Source of the DNA: Dehalococcoidia bacterium
GTDB lineage: Bacteria > Chloroflexota > Dehalococcoidia > Lucifugimonadales > UBA3495
Length of the DNA: 56,776 nt
Assembly: GCA_022450395.1 (NCBI GenBank)
Contig: JAKUQE010000018.1
Location: 1 to 56,776, forward strand
Direction: 5' to 3'
The notes beneath the pieces are model-generated. The model ran no database searches, had not been told where the DNA came from, and worked only from the letters and a program-made list of their open reading frames with translations. The stretch's first letter is position 1, and every line of letters begins with the position of its first letter. A program made the translations under genes and the position numbers. Of the stretch, positions 33,436 through 41,299 are shown in pieces.

Positions 33436-33516
33436 CCCCCATCCTAACCTTCCCCCGAAATGGGGGAAGGGACTAATCTCCTCCCCCCTTGCGGGGGAGG
33501 ATTAAGGTGGGGGGTG
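33436..33516. repeat. GC-rich dispersed palindromic repeat, family B, copy 2 (compound)
   Basis: CCTTCCCCCGAAATGGGGGAAGG forms one hairpin and CTCCCCCCTTGCGGGGGAG a second, framed by CCCATCCTAA and GATTAAGGTGGGGGG. The first half (TTCCACTA, GCCCCCATCC and the hairpin) is duplicated about 160 bp downstream at 33585-33634. Confidence 0.85.
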
Positions 33517-33594
33517 CGTCTGAATCTAACCGTTATGTATTTAATCGGCACTGCGTTTCCCACAATTCCCATTAAAGGTCGTGGTTCCACTACG

Positions 33595-33634
33595 CCCCCA
33601 TCCTAACCTTCCCCCGAAATGGGGGAAGGGACTG
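33595..33634. repeat. GC-rich palindromic repeat, family B, copy 3, overlapping a gene end
   Basis: CCCCCATCCTAACCTTCCCC then CGAAATGGGGGAAGGGACT, identical to 33436-33474 including the flanking TTCCACTA. Its right part is translated as the last residues of the CoA-transferase gene that ends at 33603. Confidence 0.85.
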
Positions 33635-34829
33635 GGTTTTGCTTGCAAAGACCTGCCACGGCTTGGGGCGAATATCCCAGGCTGCTGAATACTTCTTCGT
33701 TGTGCTCGCCTAGCAAGGGCGCGGCCCTCACTTGTTGACCGTTGCGCCCCGGGCTTTCCGACATCTGGAACGGCGCTCCCGGATATTTTAGAGTGCCGAC
33801 GGCGGGATGGGGAAATTCGACGAAGAATCCTCGCTCCCGCAACTGGGGCGACTCGGCGATGTCCGCCATGGTCTGTACCGGAGCGAAGGGGAAGCGCCAC
33901 TCTTGGGCATGATGGAACCACTCTTGGGCGGTGCGTTCCAGCCACTTGCTCTTGAGCAAAGAGTCCACTTCATCGGAATGGACCTGCCGGCCCGCCGGAG
34001 TGTCGAACTTGGGGTCGTGCAGTTCCGGTACCGCGGCCATCTCGGCGTAGGTTTCCCAGTCGCCCATGACGCCGGGAGTTGGCAGGATGTAGCCCTCTTT
34101 GGTCTGGGCCGGGTAGCGCAGGCTGCTGCCTTCCATGGGTTGCCTGCGGGAGACCATGCCGGTGTAGGTATAATCCAAGACCGTGCTGAACAGGGTGCTG
34201 CACACACATTCCAGGATAGAAACGTCGACTTGGTGCCCGACGCCCCCGCGCCAACGCTGCAGCAGGGCCGCCACCGTTCCGGAGGCCGCCGCCATGCCTC
34301 CCAAGTATTGGGCTTGGTTATATCCGTGCTTGACCGGCTCCCGGTGGTACTCGCCTGTGATGTAGGCCATTCCCCCCAGAGCATAGAGTACCAACTCGGT
34401 GGCGCGGTAGTCCCGGTATCGGCCGGTTTGCCCGAAGCTGGATATGGAGGTCATTACCAGGCTGGGGTTTATCTGCTTTAGGGTTTGGTAGTCCAAACCC
34501 AGGGAAGGCATCACCCGGGGTGAGAAACTCTCCACCAAAATGTCTGCGTCCCGCACCAGGTCCAGCAAGGCGGCCCGGCCCTTGGGGTCCTTCAGGTTCA
34601 GGGTGATGCCGCGTTTGTTGGTGTTCAGGTAGAGAAAAAGGCCGCTCTTCTCCGGGTGAGGTATGTCTTCGGGGAAGGGACCCAACCGGCGGGCGGAGTC
34701 ACCGCCATCGGGCCGCTCCACTTTGATGACGTCGGCGCCGAAGTCCGCCAACAGCTTGGTGCAGTAGGGACCGGCGATGTGGTGGGTTAAATCGATTACT
34801 TTGACGCCTTGGAGGGCTGATCCGCTCAT
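33603..34829 (-). CDS. Family III CoA-transferase (CaiB/BaiF type)
   Basis: A 408-residue CoA-transferase. The N-terminal VIDLTHHIAGPYCTKLLADF, FGADVIKVERP, LNTNKRGITLNLKDPKGR and SSFGQTGRYRDY regions match the family. The catalytic motif reads V-D-V-S-I-L-E, so the usual Asp is Glu207, a substitution common in this family. The last dozen residues (NPVPSPISGEG) come from the palindromic repeat at 33595-33634, so the natural C-terminus has been replaced or extended by it. A separate 450-residue CoA-transferase lies downstream on the same strand. Confidence 0.87.
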   Translation of the reverse strand: MSGSALQGVKVIDLTHHIAGPYCTKLLADFGADVIKVERPDGGDSARRLGPFPEDIPHPEKSGLFLYLNTNKRGITLNLKDPKGRAALLDLVRDADILVESFSPRVMPSLGLDYQTLKQINPSLVMTSISSFGQTGRYRDYRATELVLYALGGMAYITGEYHREPVKHGYNQAQYLGGMAAASGTVAALLQRWRGGVGHQVDVSILECVCSTLFSTVLDYTYTGMVSRRQPMEGSSLRYPAQTKEGYILPTPGVMGDWETYAEMAAVPELHDPKFDTPAGRQVHSDEVDSLLKSKWLERTAQEWFHHAQEWRFPFAPVQTMADIAESPQLRERGFFVEFPHPAVGTLKYPGAPFQMSESPGRNGQQVRAAPLLGEHNEEVFSSLGYSPQAVAGLCKQNPVPSPISGEG

Positions 34830-34862
34830 AGGCGTTACTATACGGGCCTGTCGTGAATCTGG

Positions 34863-35843
34863 TCAATCAAGGAAGGAAGAGTCCCGCCGCCACTGGAGAT
34901 AGTCGGTGAGGCCGGCTTTCAAGTCGAACTTCGGTGTCCAGCCCAGGTCATGGAACAGGCGGTGGCCGGAAAGGGGACCTCGGTCAGCCCCTTCGCTGGA
35001 AGGTTGTCGGTTCCCCGGGGCTGTCTCCGCTACCTGGATTTTTGGGACAAGCCCGGTTAAAGCGTCCAGGATTTCCCGGTAGGTGACCCATATTCCGGTC
35101 GTCAAGTTGTACAGACCATGGGGCAAGGTGGGGGCGTCTAGGACGGCCTGGATACCCCGAGCTATGTCGGTAACGTAAATGTAGTCCCGGCCCCCAGCCA
35201 TGTCATCGGCCTGGATGATTTCGCCCCGTAGAGCCTGCGCCGTCCACTGGTAGAACACGGACATCACCGCCCGGTGTCCCGTCACCCGCTCCATTGGGCC
35301 GTAGGGCGTGCTGAGCCTGACGCTGGCCGTGGAGATTCCGTGCAGTTCTCCGTAACGCCGGGTCAAAAGCTCGCTGGAGTATTTGGTGATGCCATACAGG
35401 TTGGGAGGGACCGGCGGCGCGTCCTCGTTCAGCGTTTGGTCTGCGGTAGCGGACGGTCCGTAAACCGCACCGGAGCTTACGTACACGAAGCGGTCAACGT
35501 GCAAAGTGCGGGCCAGTTCCAACAGGTTGGCCGTTCCTTCGATGTTTATGGCAACGACGTCCCGGCTACGTTGAGTCTCCAACTCGACCCGGTTCACCGT
35601 GAATACGGCGGCGTGAACGATCTTGTCTAAGGAATGCTCGGCCCCTAATCGTTCGACGATGCCCCGGTCCAACATGTCGCCTTGAACGAAGCTGACTTTG
35701 GATGACACTTCGCTCATGAACTTCTCGGTGAGTTGGTCAGGACCGTTCAAGTCGAAACATACGACATCATGACCCGCCTGAGCCAACCCCTTCACGATGT
35801 TAGACCCGACGAACCCGGTGCCGCCGGTTACCAGTGTGGCCAT
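34863..35843 (-). CDS. NAD-dependent epimerase/dehydratase (extended SDR)
   Basis: A 326-residue extended SDR. VTGGTGFVGSNIVKGL (G-x-x-G-x-x-G), the VYVSSGAVYGPS strand with the catalytic Ser, the Y-x-x-x-K pair (YGITKYSSELL) and the C-terminal substrate region are all present. These enzymes epimerise or dehydrate nucleotide sugars or reduce related ketones. AAGGAGATTAAAGC precedes the ATG. It lies 33 bp upstream-facing of the CoA-transferase gene on the same strand, so it may be the first gene of a three- or four-gene unit. Confidence 0.88.
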   Translation of the reverse strand: MATLVTGGTGFVGSNIVKGLAQAGHDVVCFDLNGPDQLTEKFMSEVSSKVSFVQGDMLDRGIVERLGAEHSLDKIVHAAVFTVNRVELETQRSRDVVAINIEGTANLLELARTLHVDRFVYVSSGAVYGPSATADQTLNEDAPPVPPNLYGITKYSSELLTRRYGELHGISTASVRLSTPYGPMERVTGHRAVMSVFYQWTAQALRGEIIQADDMAGGRDYIYVTDIARGIQAVLDAPTLPHGLYNLTTGIWVTYREILDALTGLVPKIQVAETAPGNRQPSSEGADRGPLSGHRLFHDLGWTPKFDLKAGLTDYLQWRRDSSFLD

Positions 35844-35902
35844 GCTTTAATCTCCTTATCTCTAGGACCGAGGCTGACCTGATCCGGTTGGGTAACCGGG
35901 CG

Positions 35903-36595
35903 CTAACGAATGTCGCCCACCCAGGCCCGGTCGGGCAGGCCGCGTTGTTCCCAATACCCTAGGGGTGAACCGGAAGCTAGTTCTATCCTTACAACCTATT
36001 TGGCCCACTTGTAGCCGTATTTATTTGGAGAAACCAGCCGCAGCGGGAAGCCGTGGACGGGCGTGTCTTGACCGTTTATCTTGTAGGCCAGGAAAGCCTC
36101 AGTCTCCGCTAGGTCCGCCAGGGGGTGAGTGGTAAAGTAGCCGTCGGCGCAATGGAAGACGGCAGTGTCCGCGTCCGGCATCGGTTCGGCGCTCTCCAGC
36201 AACGACGCCAAGGACACTCCACGCATTGTCATGATGTTTTGGAGACCTCCGACGCAGTCTAGGGTAACCTGCCGGTCGACGACGGGATAGCTCTTCAAGT
36301 CGTCGAAGGAGAGGCTTAACGGATGGGCTACTTGACCGTCCACCGTCAAACTGAACACTTCCGGGTCCAAGCGGGGGACGCCCCAGAAGGAAAGGGTGAA
36401 GATCTTCTTTGGTGGCGTTAGGCCGGCTTGCCGGTATATCCCCATGACGCGCTTCAGATATAGCAGGGTTCGAATACCGTCGGTCGTAACCCGCTTTCGC
36501 ACCGGGTAGGGCAGGATGATCCAGGGAACCCAGATGGCCTTGAGCAGTATCCGGTTTGTGAGCAAACTGGTTAACAGGCCCATCTCTTCATCCAC
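35903..36595 (-). pseudogene. Molybdopterin-dependent oxidoreductase (sulfite oxidase-like fold) interrupted by TAG
   Basis: Residues 1-199 encode an oxidoreductase molybdopterin-binding domain: FWGVPRLDPEVFSLTVDG, the Mo-ligand Cys in VTLDCVGG and FHCADGYFTTHPLAD. The conserved C-terminal region PLRLVSPNKYGYKWAK ends with TAG at 35996-35998 (minus strand). The same frame then continues with VVRIELASGSPLGYWEQRG and LPDRAWVGDIR and a true stop at 35903. This tail is the normal family ending (KWV-x-R-I-E-F ... GYWEQRGYP), and the position of the TAG is where relatives have Trp, so TGG to TAG is one base change. The first start is GTG at 36595; ATG at 36583 is an alternative. Probably a nonsense mutation; read-through or error remain possible. 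Confidence 0.8.
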
Positions 36596-36772
36596 CGCCG
36601 GTTTGGATACCGTAATATCCCGGAAAACCGCACGCGGTTATCGATCTGGATCGTCGTGAATGATAACATTCCTTCTCGTGTAGGATGCGGCGTATTGAAG
36701 CGCGATCCGCATCGACAGCAAAGAGGCTTGGCGGTAAGATAACTTCAAAATCAACCCGGCATCGGAGAGATC

Positions 36773-37594
36773 GTGTTTCAAAAGATTCAACACATCGGAT
36801 ACCTTACGCCCGACTTGGACGAGACGGTGGCCTGGTTCGAGAAGTCCTTCGGCGCGGTAAACGGCGGGGGCGGGCCCCTCAACGCGAGCTACGCCGTACC
36901 CAGCGGCGGCCGTAACGCATACATGCGGTTCGGCCGGGTTGAGGCCGAGATCATCGAGCCCACCGATAAGCACGGGCTAACCAGTGGCCGCGTGGCCATG
37001 CACCATGTGGGGTACGTGGTGGCGGACATTGAGCAGTCCATGACAGAGTTGACCGATAAAGGATTTAAGTTCGCCGGGCCCGGCGCATTCACTAATATCA
37101 TGGGGCAGCAACTACGATACTTCGACTCCTCTACCACCAACGGGGTCCTGATCCACCTGACCCAGTTGCCATCGGGGAGAGATGCCCCAGCTACCGGAGA
37201 TGGGATGGAGATCCAGCGTATAGTCCACGCCGGATACCGGGTGAAGGATCTAGACAAGGCCGTCGCCTGGTACGTGGACAACTTCCAGGGTGAGCTCATT
37301 GGCGGCGGCCCGTCCCGCACCGGCGGGCGCAACGCCTTCGTGAATTTCGCCCAAGTGCAAGTAGAGCTGATCCAGCCGGCCGATACTGCCGGCATGTCCG
37401 ATGACGTTCATGATATGGACCACGTTGGGTACGTGGTTGGGGACATCTCGTCCTGCATGGGGGATTGCCAGGCTCGGGGACTACAGTTCGTGGCCGACAC
37501 GCCCAACACCAATTCGGTCCGCCAGCAGGTGTTGTACTTCGAAACGGAAACTACCCTAGGTTCCAGGATGCACTTGACGGTGCTGCCCGACTAA
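36773..37594 (+). CDS. Two-domain VOC protein
   Basis: A 273-residue protein with two similar VOC domains. The first begins KIQHIGYLTPDLDETVAWFE and the second RIVHAGYRVKDLDKAVAWYV; each is followed by a G-G-R-N-A-F/Y-x-x-F phrase and by M-x-H-V-G-Y-V-V. The regular ligand positions (His in HIGY/HAGY, and the HHVGYVV/DHVGYVV histidines) are kept in both. It is related in outline to methylmalonyl-CoA epimerase or hydroxyphenylpyruvate-dioxygenase-type modules, but its activity is unknown. GTG at 36773 is the start, with GGAGAGATC ahead. It ends before a good terminator. Confidence 0.85.
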   Translation: MFQKIQHIGYLTPDLDETVAWFEKSFGAVNGGGGPLNASYAVPSGGRNAYMRFGRVEAEIIEPTDKHGLTSGRVAMHHVGYVVADIEQSMTELTDKGFKFAGPGAFTNIMGQQLRYFDSSTTNGVLIHLTQLPSGRDAPATGDGMEIQRIVHAGYRVKDLDKAVAWYVDNFQGELIGGGPSRTGGRNAFVNFAQVQVELIQPADTAGMSDDVHDMDHVGYVVGDISSCMGDCQARGLQFVADTPNTNSVRQQVLYFETETTLGSRMHLTVLPD

Positions 37595-37623
37595 CGACTC
37601 CTTCAAGCACTGAACGGAAAAAT

Positions 37624-37661
37624 GACCCGGGAGGCCGTTGAGCGTCCCGGGTCTTTTGTTT
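37624..37661 (+). terminator. Rho-independent terminator after the two-domain VOC gene
   Basis: GACCCGGGA pairs with TCCCGGGTC (9 bp, 12-nt loop) and is followed by TTTTGTTT. It lies 30 bp after the stop codon. Confidence 0.9.
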
Positions 37662-37696
37662 GGGTTAGGCCGGAGATCCGTGGGAACCGAGGAACG

Positions 37697-38602
37697 TCAG
37701 TCACCCGATTGGGCGACGGCGGCCCGGCCGATGCCCAATTCGTTCAACCTTTGCCGCATCATCGTGCGCTGCTCAGGGGTGATGGGCTGGCCGGGCAGGC
37801 GCGGGGCGCCGCAATCAATGCCAAGTCTCTCGCTTAAGATCGCCTTGGTGCCGGCATGCAGGCCGATGCTCCGGACCAGATCGGTGACCTGGCTGGCTTT
37901 CTCTTGGGCTGCCTCCGCCCGGTGGATATCACCGTCGTTGTAGGCGTTCCAGATCTCGACCCAAAGCTCGGGGGCCACGTTGGGAGGGCCGTCCACGCAT
38001 CCCGACGCGCCGATGGTTAGCGCCGGCAGCATGAGCATGGCGTTCCCGACGAGGCATTGCAGCCCCATGTTGGAGAAGGCGCGAACATTGGCGAAGGTCA
38101 CGGCCGAGTGCTTCAGACCCTTCAGTTGGGGCACGCCGTCCTGAATCTTCTGCATCATATCCGGCGTGATCTCCACACCGGTGGCCTGGGGCAGGTTGTA
38201 CACGAACAGCGGAAGGTTAGCGGCGGCGCCCACGGCCTTGTAGTGCTCCACGATGGCTTCGTCGCTCTGCCGGTAGAAGAAGGGAGGCACGCAGCAGATC
38301 GCCTCAACCCCGGACTTGGCGGCGTGTTCGGCCAACTTGACGGCCCGCGCCGTCGTGGCCGCGCCGACGTGCATTATGTTCTCGATCCTGCCTCGCGCTT
38401 GGTCGGATACGATCTCGGCGATGCGCATGTTTTCTTCGTCTTCCAGAAGCACGCTCTCACCGGTGCCTCCGGCTACCCAGAATCCATGCACCCCGGCCTG
38501 GATGTTGAACTCGATGACCTCCCGAAGCGCCGCCTCATTGAGCTCGCCACCAGCGGTCATGGGAGTGATTAACGCGGGATATACGCCCCTGAAACCAGCC
38601 AT
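37697..38602 (-). CDS. Dihydrodipicolinate synthase (DapA)-family aldolase/lyase
   Basis: A 301-residue TIM-barrel of the DapA family. Typical elements are GVYPALITPMTAGGELNEAAL, GGTGES (the substrate carboxylate loop), YNLPQATG (the conserved Tyr), and QLKGLKHSAV with the Schiff-base Lys. The family includes N-acetylneuraminate lyase, KDG aldolase and others, and the exact substrate is not inferable; the gene is not next to lysine biosynthesis genes. GAGGACAAC precedes the ATG. It is divergent from the selenoprotein gene at 38737. Confidence 0.88.
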   Translation of the reverse strand: MAGFRGVYPALITPMTAGGELNEAALREVIEFNIQAGVHGFWVAGGTGESVLLEDEENMRIAEIVSDQARGRIENIMHVGAATTARAVKLAEHAAKSGVEAICCVPPFFYRQSDEAIVEHYKAVGAAANLPLFVYNLPQATGVEITPDMMQKIQDGVPQLKGLKHSAVTFANVRAFSNMGLQCLVGNAMLMLPALTIGASGCVDGPPNVAPELWVEIWNAYNDGDIHRAEAAQEKASQVTDLVRSIGLHAGTKAILSERLGIDCGAPRLPGQPITPEQRTMMRQRLNELGIGRAAVAQSGD

Positions 38603-38736
38603 TGTTGTCCTCCTGAACAGTTTGGGTAGAGTGTATCACGCGGGCGCGATGGTACGAGCGTACATCGTTAAACGCCGAACAAGGTGCTAGAATGGAGCCT
38701 GAAGAACCGAAAATCTCCGGTATGGGAGTGATGAGA

Positions 38737-39489
38737 ATGCCCAAGCCCAAAGTGTATTTCCGCCCTGGTTGATTCACCTGCGGCCGCACGAAAGAGTTTC
38801 TTTCGTCCCAAGGTATCGAGTACGTAGATGGCGATGTCGAACACGACCCGGAATCCATGGAAGAACTGCTGCAGTTGGGTATCAAAGCGGTCCCGGTGAC
38901 GATCTGGGGAGACGAGGTAATAATCGGGTTCAACCCTAAGGAGCTGGCTCGCGTATTCAAGCTGAATAGTGAAGTATCTCAGGTGTCCCCGCCCGCCATG
39001 ATCGAGAAATACGAGACAGTGCTGGTGGCGGCTGGCCGGGCGGCGCGTCAACTCCCGGACGAGTATCTGGGATGGAGTTGCCCCGAGCGCAAGCGTACGC
39101 TCGGCCAATTCACTTTCCACATCTTCGATAGGCCGGACAGAGCCCTGAACGCTTACGAAACTGGCCACTACAACCTCGACGACCGAGGCCGCCACGCTGA
39201 AGATGTACTGGACAAGGTAGGATTCGAGGAGATCGCGGTCTACGGCGAGGATGTTCTCAGCCGGGTGAAACACGGCTTAACGGGTCCGGCCCAGATGGAC
39301 TTGGAAAAGGTCCTCGAGACCTACATGGGACGGAAGACCACCGCTGAGTTGATGGACTTGGCCCTGGGGCACTCCGTGCACCACCTGAAGCAACTGTACG
39401 AGTACATGTCGCAGGCAGGGATGGAACCGGTGGACAAGTTGGAAGACGCTGATTTCCAAGGGGTTGCGGTACCCACCGAGTTGTTCTAA
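38737..39489 (+). CDS. Candidate selenoprotein: Sec-glutaredoxin domain fused to a DinB-like domain
   Basis: Read through one in-frame TGA (38770-38772), this is a 250-residue protein. Residues 1-78 form a glutaredoxin-like domain: KVYFRPG, then U12-F-T-C15, a helix (GRTKEFLSSQ), GIEYVDGDV and the cis-Pro segment A-V-P53-V, then IIGF. The TGA occupies exactly the first cysteine of the C-x-x-C active site, giving U-x-x-C. Residues about 88-250 are a DinB-like helical domain with candidate metal histidines His128 and H212-x-x-H215-H216. Translation can also begin only at ATG 38857, but that drops the redox site. Starts at 38722, 38731 and 38737 share the frame; GGGAG with 8-nt spacing favours 38737. 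A SECIS-like hairpin follows the TGA. Relatives of DinB use bacillithiol or mycothiol, so a thiol-redox role is plausible (inference). Confidence 0.72.
38773..38806 (+). promoter_or_regulatory. SECIS-like hairpin downstream of the TGA
   Basis: ACGAAAG (38788-38794) pairs perfectly with CTTTCGT (38800-38806) around a five-base loop AGTTT, starting 15 nt after the TGA. Bacterial SECIS elements sit inside the coding region, with the loop roughly 16-37 nt after UGA and a G near the start of the loop. Here the loop begins 22 nt after the UGA and its second base is G. It fits, but a short stem of this kind could also occur by chance. Confidence 0.55.
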
Positions 39490-39506
39490 ACCTGGATGTT
39501 GCCCAG

Positions 39507-40316
39507 CTAGCGGCCCTTCCAGACGGGGGGCCGTTTTTCGGAGAAAGCGAGAGGTCCCTCTTTGGCGTCCTCGGAGTTCAGGACGCGCTGGGACACCCAG
39601 GCGTTCAGCTGCAGCGATTCCTCCAACCCGAAGCGATGCCAAAACTGGGCCACCGACTTGGTTCCTTGTACCGCCAATGGCGCGTTGGCGCCGATGGTCT
39701 CTGCAATTTCCACCGCCCGTGGCATCAATCGGTCCGGTTCCAGCACTTCGTGAACGAAGCCAAGCCGGTGAGCCTCTTCGACACTCAGGTTATCGCCGGT
39801 TAGCATCAGGTACATCGCTTCACCAAAGGGCATCACTCGAGCCAGATTGTTCATGGCGTAATTGGCCAGAATACCCCGCTTGACCTCAAACAGCGCGAAA
39901 TAAGCTTCGGTGGAGGCGATGCGGATGTCACAGTCGGCCGCGCGTTCCATGCCCGCCGCTATGGCCAGTCCGTTGACCGCCGCGATGAAGGGTTTGGGGT
40001 TTCTGGAGAAGGGTTGGCCCAGGCGCAGTCCTTCCATCCGTACTTCCGGTGGCATCTCCGCTAGCCGGGCTTGATCCTCCTGATTGCCCGCCGCGTCTCT
40101 TTCGGCCATCTCCCGCAGGTCGGCCCCGGCGGAGAACGCCCTTCCCGCTCCAGTGACGATACCAACCCTCATTTCGGGGTCGCGGGTGAACTCGGCGAGA
40201 GCGGATGTCAACTCTTCTCGCATCACCGCGCCCTGGGCGTTCAGGCGGTCCGGACGGTTCATGGTGAAAGTAGCGTAGTGACCCGCGGGGTATCTTTCAT
40301 AGAGCATGTACGGCAT
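39507..40316 (-). CDS. Enoyl-CoA hydratase/isomerase family protein
   Basis: A 269-residue crotonase. Oxyanion elements GAGRAFSAGADLREMAER and AVNGLAIAAGMERAADCDIR are clear, and the tail ends EDAKEGPLAFSEKRPPVWKGR. The long ERDAAGNQEDQARLAEMPPE insert between the two oxyanion segments is longer than usual. GGAGGCCGGCC precedes the ATG. It is convergent with the candidate selenoprotein gene, 17 bp apart, and about 35 bp downstream of the dienelactone hydrolase gene on the same strand, with which it may be co-transcribed. Confidence 0.87.
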   Translation of the reverse strand: MPYMLYERYPAGHYATFTMNRPDRLNAQGAVMREELTSALAEFTRDPEMRVGIVTGAGRAFSAGADLREMAERDAAGNQEDQARLAEMPPEVRMEGLRLGQPFSRNPKPFIAAVNGLAIAAGMERAADCDIRIASTEAYFALFEVKRGILANYAMNNLARVMPFGEAMYLMLTGDNLSVEEAHRLGFVHEVLEPDRLMPRAVEIAETIGANAPLAVQGTKSVAQFWHRFGLEESLQLNAWVSQRVLNSEDAKEGPLAFSEKRPPVWKGR

Positions 40317-40351
40317 GGCCGGCCTCCGATCCTTGAAGCGGAATTACGAAG

Positions 40352-41080
40352 TTATGCGGCAGATGCCCCTTTCAGGTTGGCCGCGAAGAATTCCAGAGTG
40401 CGGCTCCACGCAAGCTCCTCAGCCGCCTTCTGGTAGTTGGTAAACGTGAAGTCCGCGAAGCGGTGATCGGCGTCCGGGTAGGTGTAAAACTGGTGGGGCT
40501 TGCCTAACCGGGTCAACTGTTCGTCAAACTTGGCCATGTCTTCCAGTGATGGATTACGATCGATCTCGCCGAAGTGATACAAGATGGGGCAATTTATGCC
40601 ATCGCTTAGATCGAAGGGGCTTTGGGTACCCTCGCCCCAGCAGTCCATCATGAATCCGCCGTAATAAGGCACCGCAGCCTTGAAGTTGGGATTGGTGGCC
40701 GCCGCCAGCCAGACCACCCGGCCTCCCATGCAGAAGCCGGTGATTCCGATCCTGCCTCGGTCCACCGAAGGGTGCTGCCGCAGAAATTCCACGGCGGCGT
40801 TAACATCGGCGACTATTTCCGGGTCGTCAAGCAACTGGCGGCGGGTTTTGCCCTTGGCTTTCTCGATCTCTTCAGTCGTCCGGTGATAGAGGGAGGGAGC
40901 GGCAGCGGCGTAGCCTGCGTCAGCCAGCCGGCCGGCGATGGTTTGGATGAACTCATCTACGCCATCGGCGGCTTGGATGACGACAACGGCGGGAAAAGGG
41001 CCGTCCCCATCGGGCACCGTCATGTAAACCGGCATATCTGATCCGTCGACACGAAGCGTCTCCCAGGAAAATGCCATCAT
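40352..41080 (-). CDS. Dienelactone hydrolase family protein
   Basis: A 242-residue alpha/beta-hydrolase with the family nucleophile elbow GFCMGG (Cys nucleophile instead of Ser), followed by the late ILYHFGEIDRNP acid region and DADHRFADF with the catalytic His. The opening MTVPDGDGPFPAVVVIQ is typical. The enzyme opens lactone rings in aromatic degradation (muconolactone or protoanemonin-type chemistry) and related esters. AAGGAG lies close before the first ATG; two ATGs are adjacent. It lies upstream of an enoyl-CoA hydratase on the same strand, consistent with a ring-opening pathway. Confidence 0.88.
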   Translation of the reverse strand: MMAFSWETLRVDGSDMPVYMTVPDGDGPFPAVVVIQAADGVDEFIQTIAGRLADAGYAAAAPSLYHRTTEEIEKAKGKTRRQLLDDPEIVADVNAAVEFLRQHPSVDRGRIGITGFCMGGRVVWLAAATNPNFKAAVPYYGGFMMDCWGEGTQSPFDLSDGINCPILYHFGEIDRNPSLEDMAKFDEQLTRLGKPHQFYTYPDADHRFADFTFTNYQKAAEELAWSRTLEFFAANLKGASAA

Positions 41081-41235
41081 AAGGCTCCTTCTAATATCGC
41101 CGGATCTAACAGTTCTTGGGAACCGATGGGCCTACCAAGGCCGACGTCTTAGAATGCTGTTGAGTCGGGGATCGGGCGCTCGCCTTCAGCGTAGCAGCGG
41201 GCAGCACTCGGTACAAGTCCGAGTCAATAAGAAAA

Positions 41236-41269
41236 GCAGCGGGGCTCTTATCGATAAGAGCCCCGCTGC
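41236..41269 (-). terminator. Perfect 34-nt palindrome, terminator for the secreted Ig/calcium-repeat protein
   Basis: GCAGCGGGGCTCTTATC pairs with GATAAGAGCCCCGCTGC without a mismatch. On the minus strand the hairpin is followed by TTTTC and ends about 30 bp after the stop at 41300. The rest of the 219-bp gap shows nothing. Confidence 0.8.
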
Positions 41270-41299
41270 ATCGGACCTAGGTTAATTTCGTGGTGCTTA

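Noticed and set aside
22260-36595. General read-through of TAG (for example pyrrolysine) to explain the two amber codons
   Set aside because: TAG ends many intact genes in the window at their natural family ends (for example at 5460-5462, 10720-10722 and 13464-13466), and nothing in the window encodes a suppressor tRNA or its synthetase.
38770-38772. The TGA taken as an ordinary nonsense mutation
   Set aside because: It is exactly at the catalytic Cys position, the frame is intact on both sides and a SECIS-like hairpin follows. A mutation would be expected anywhere. Not excluded until the Sec genes are checked.
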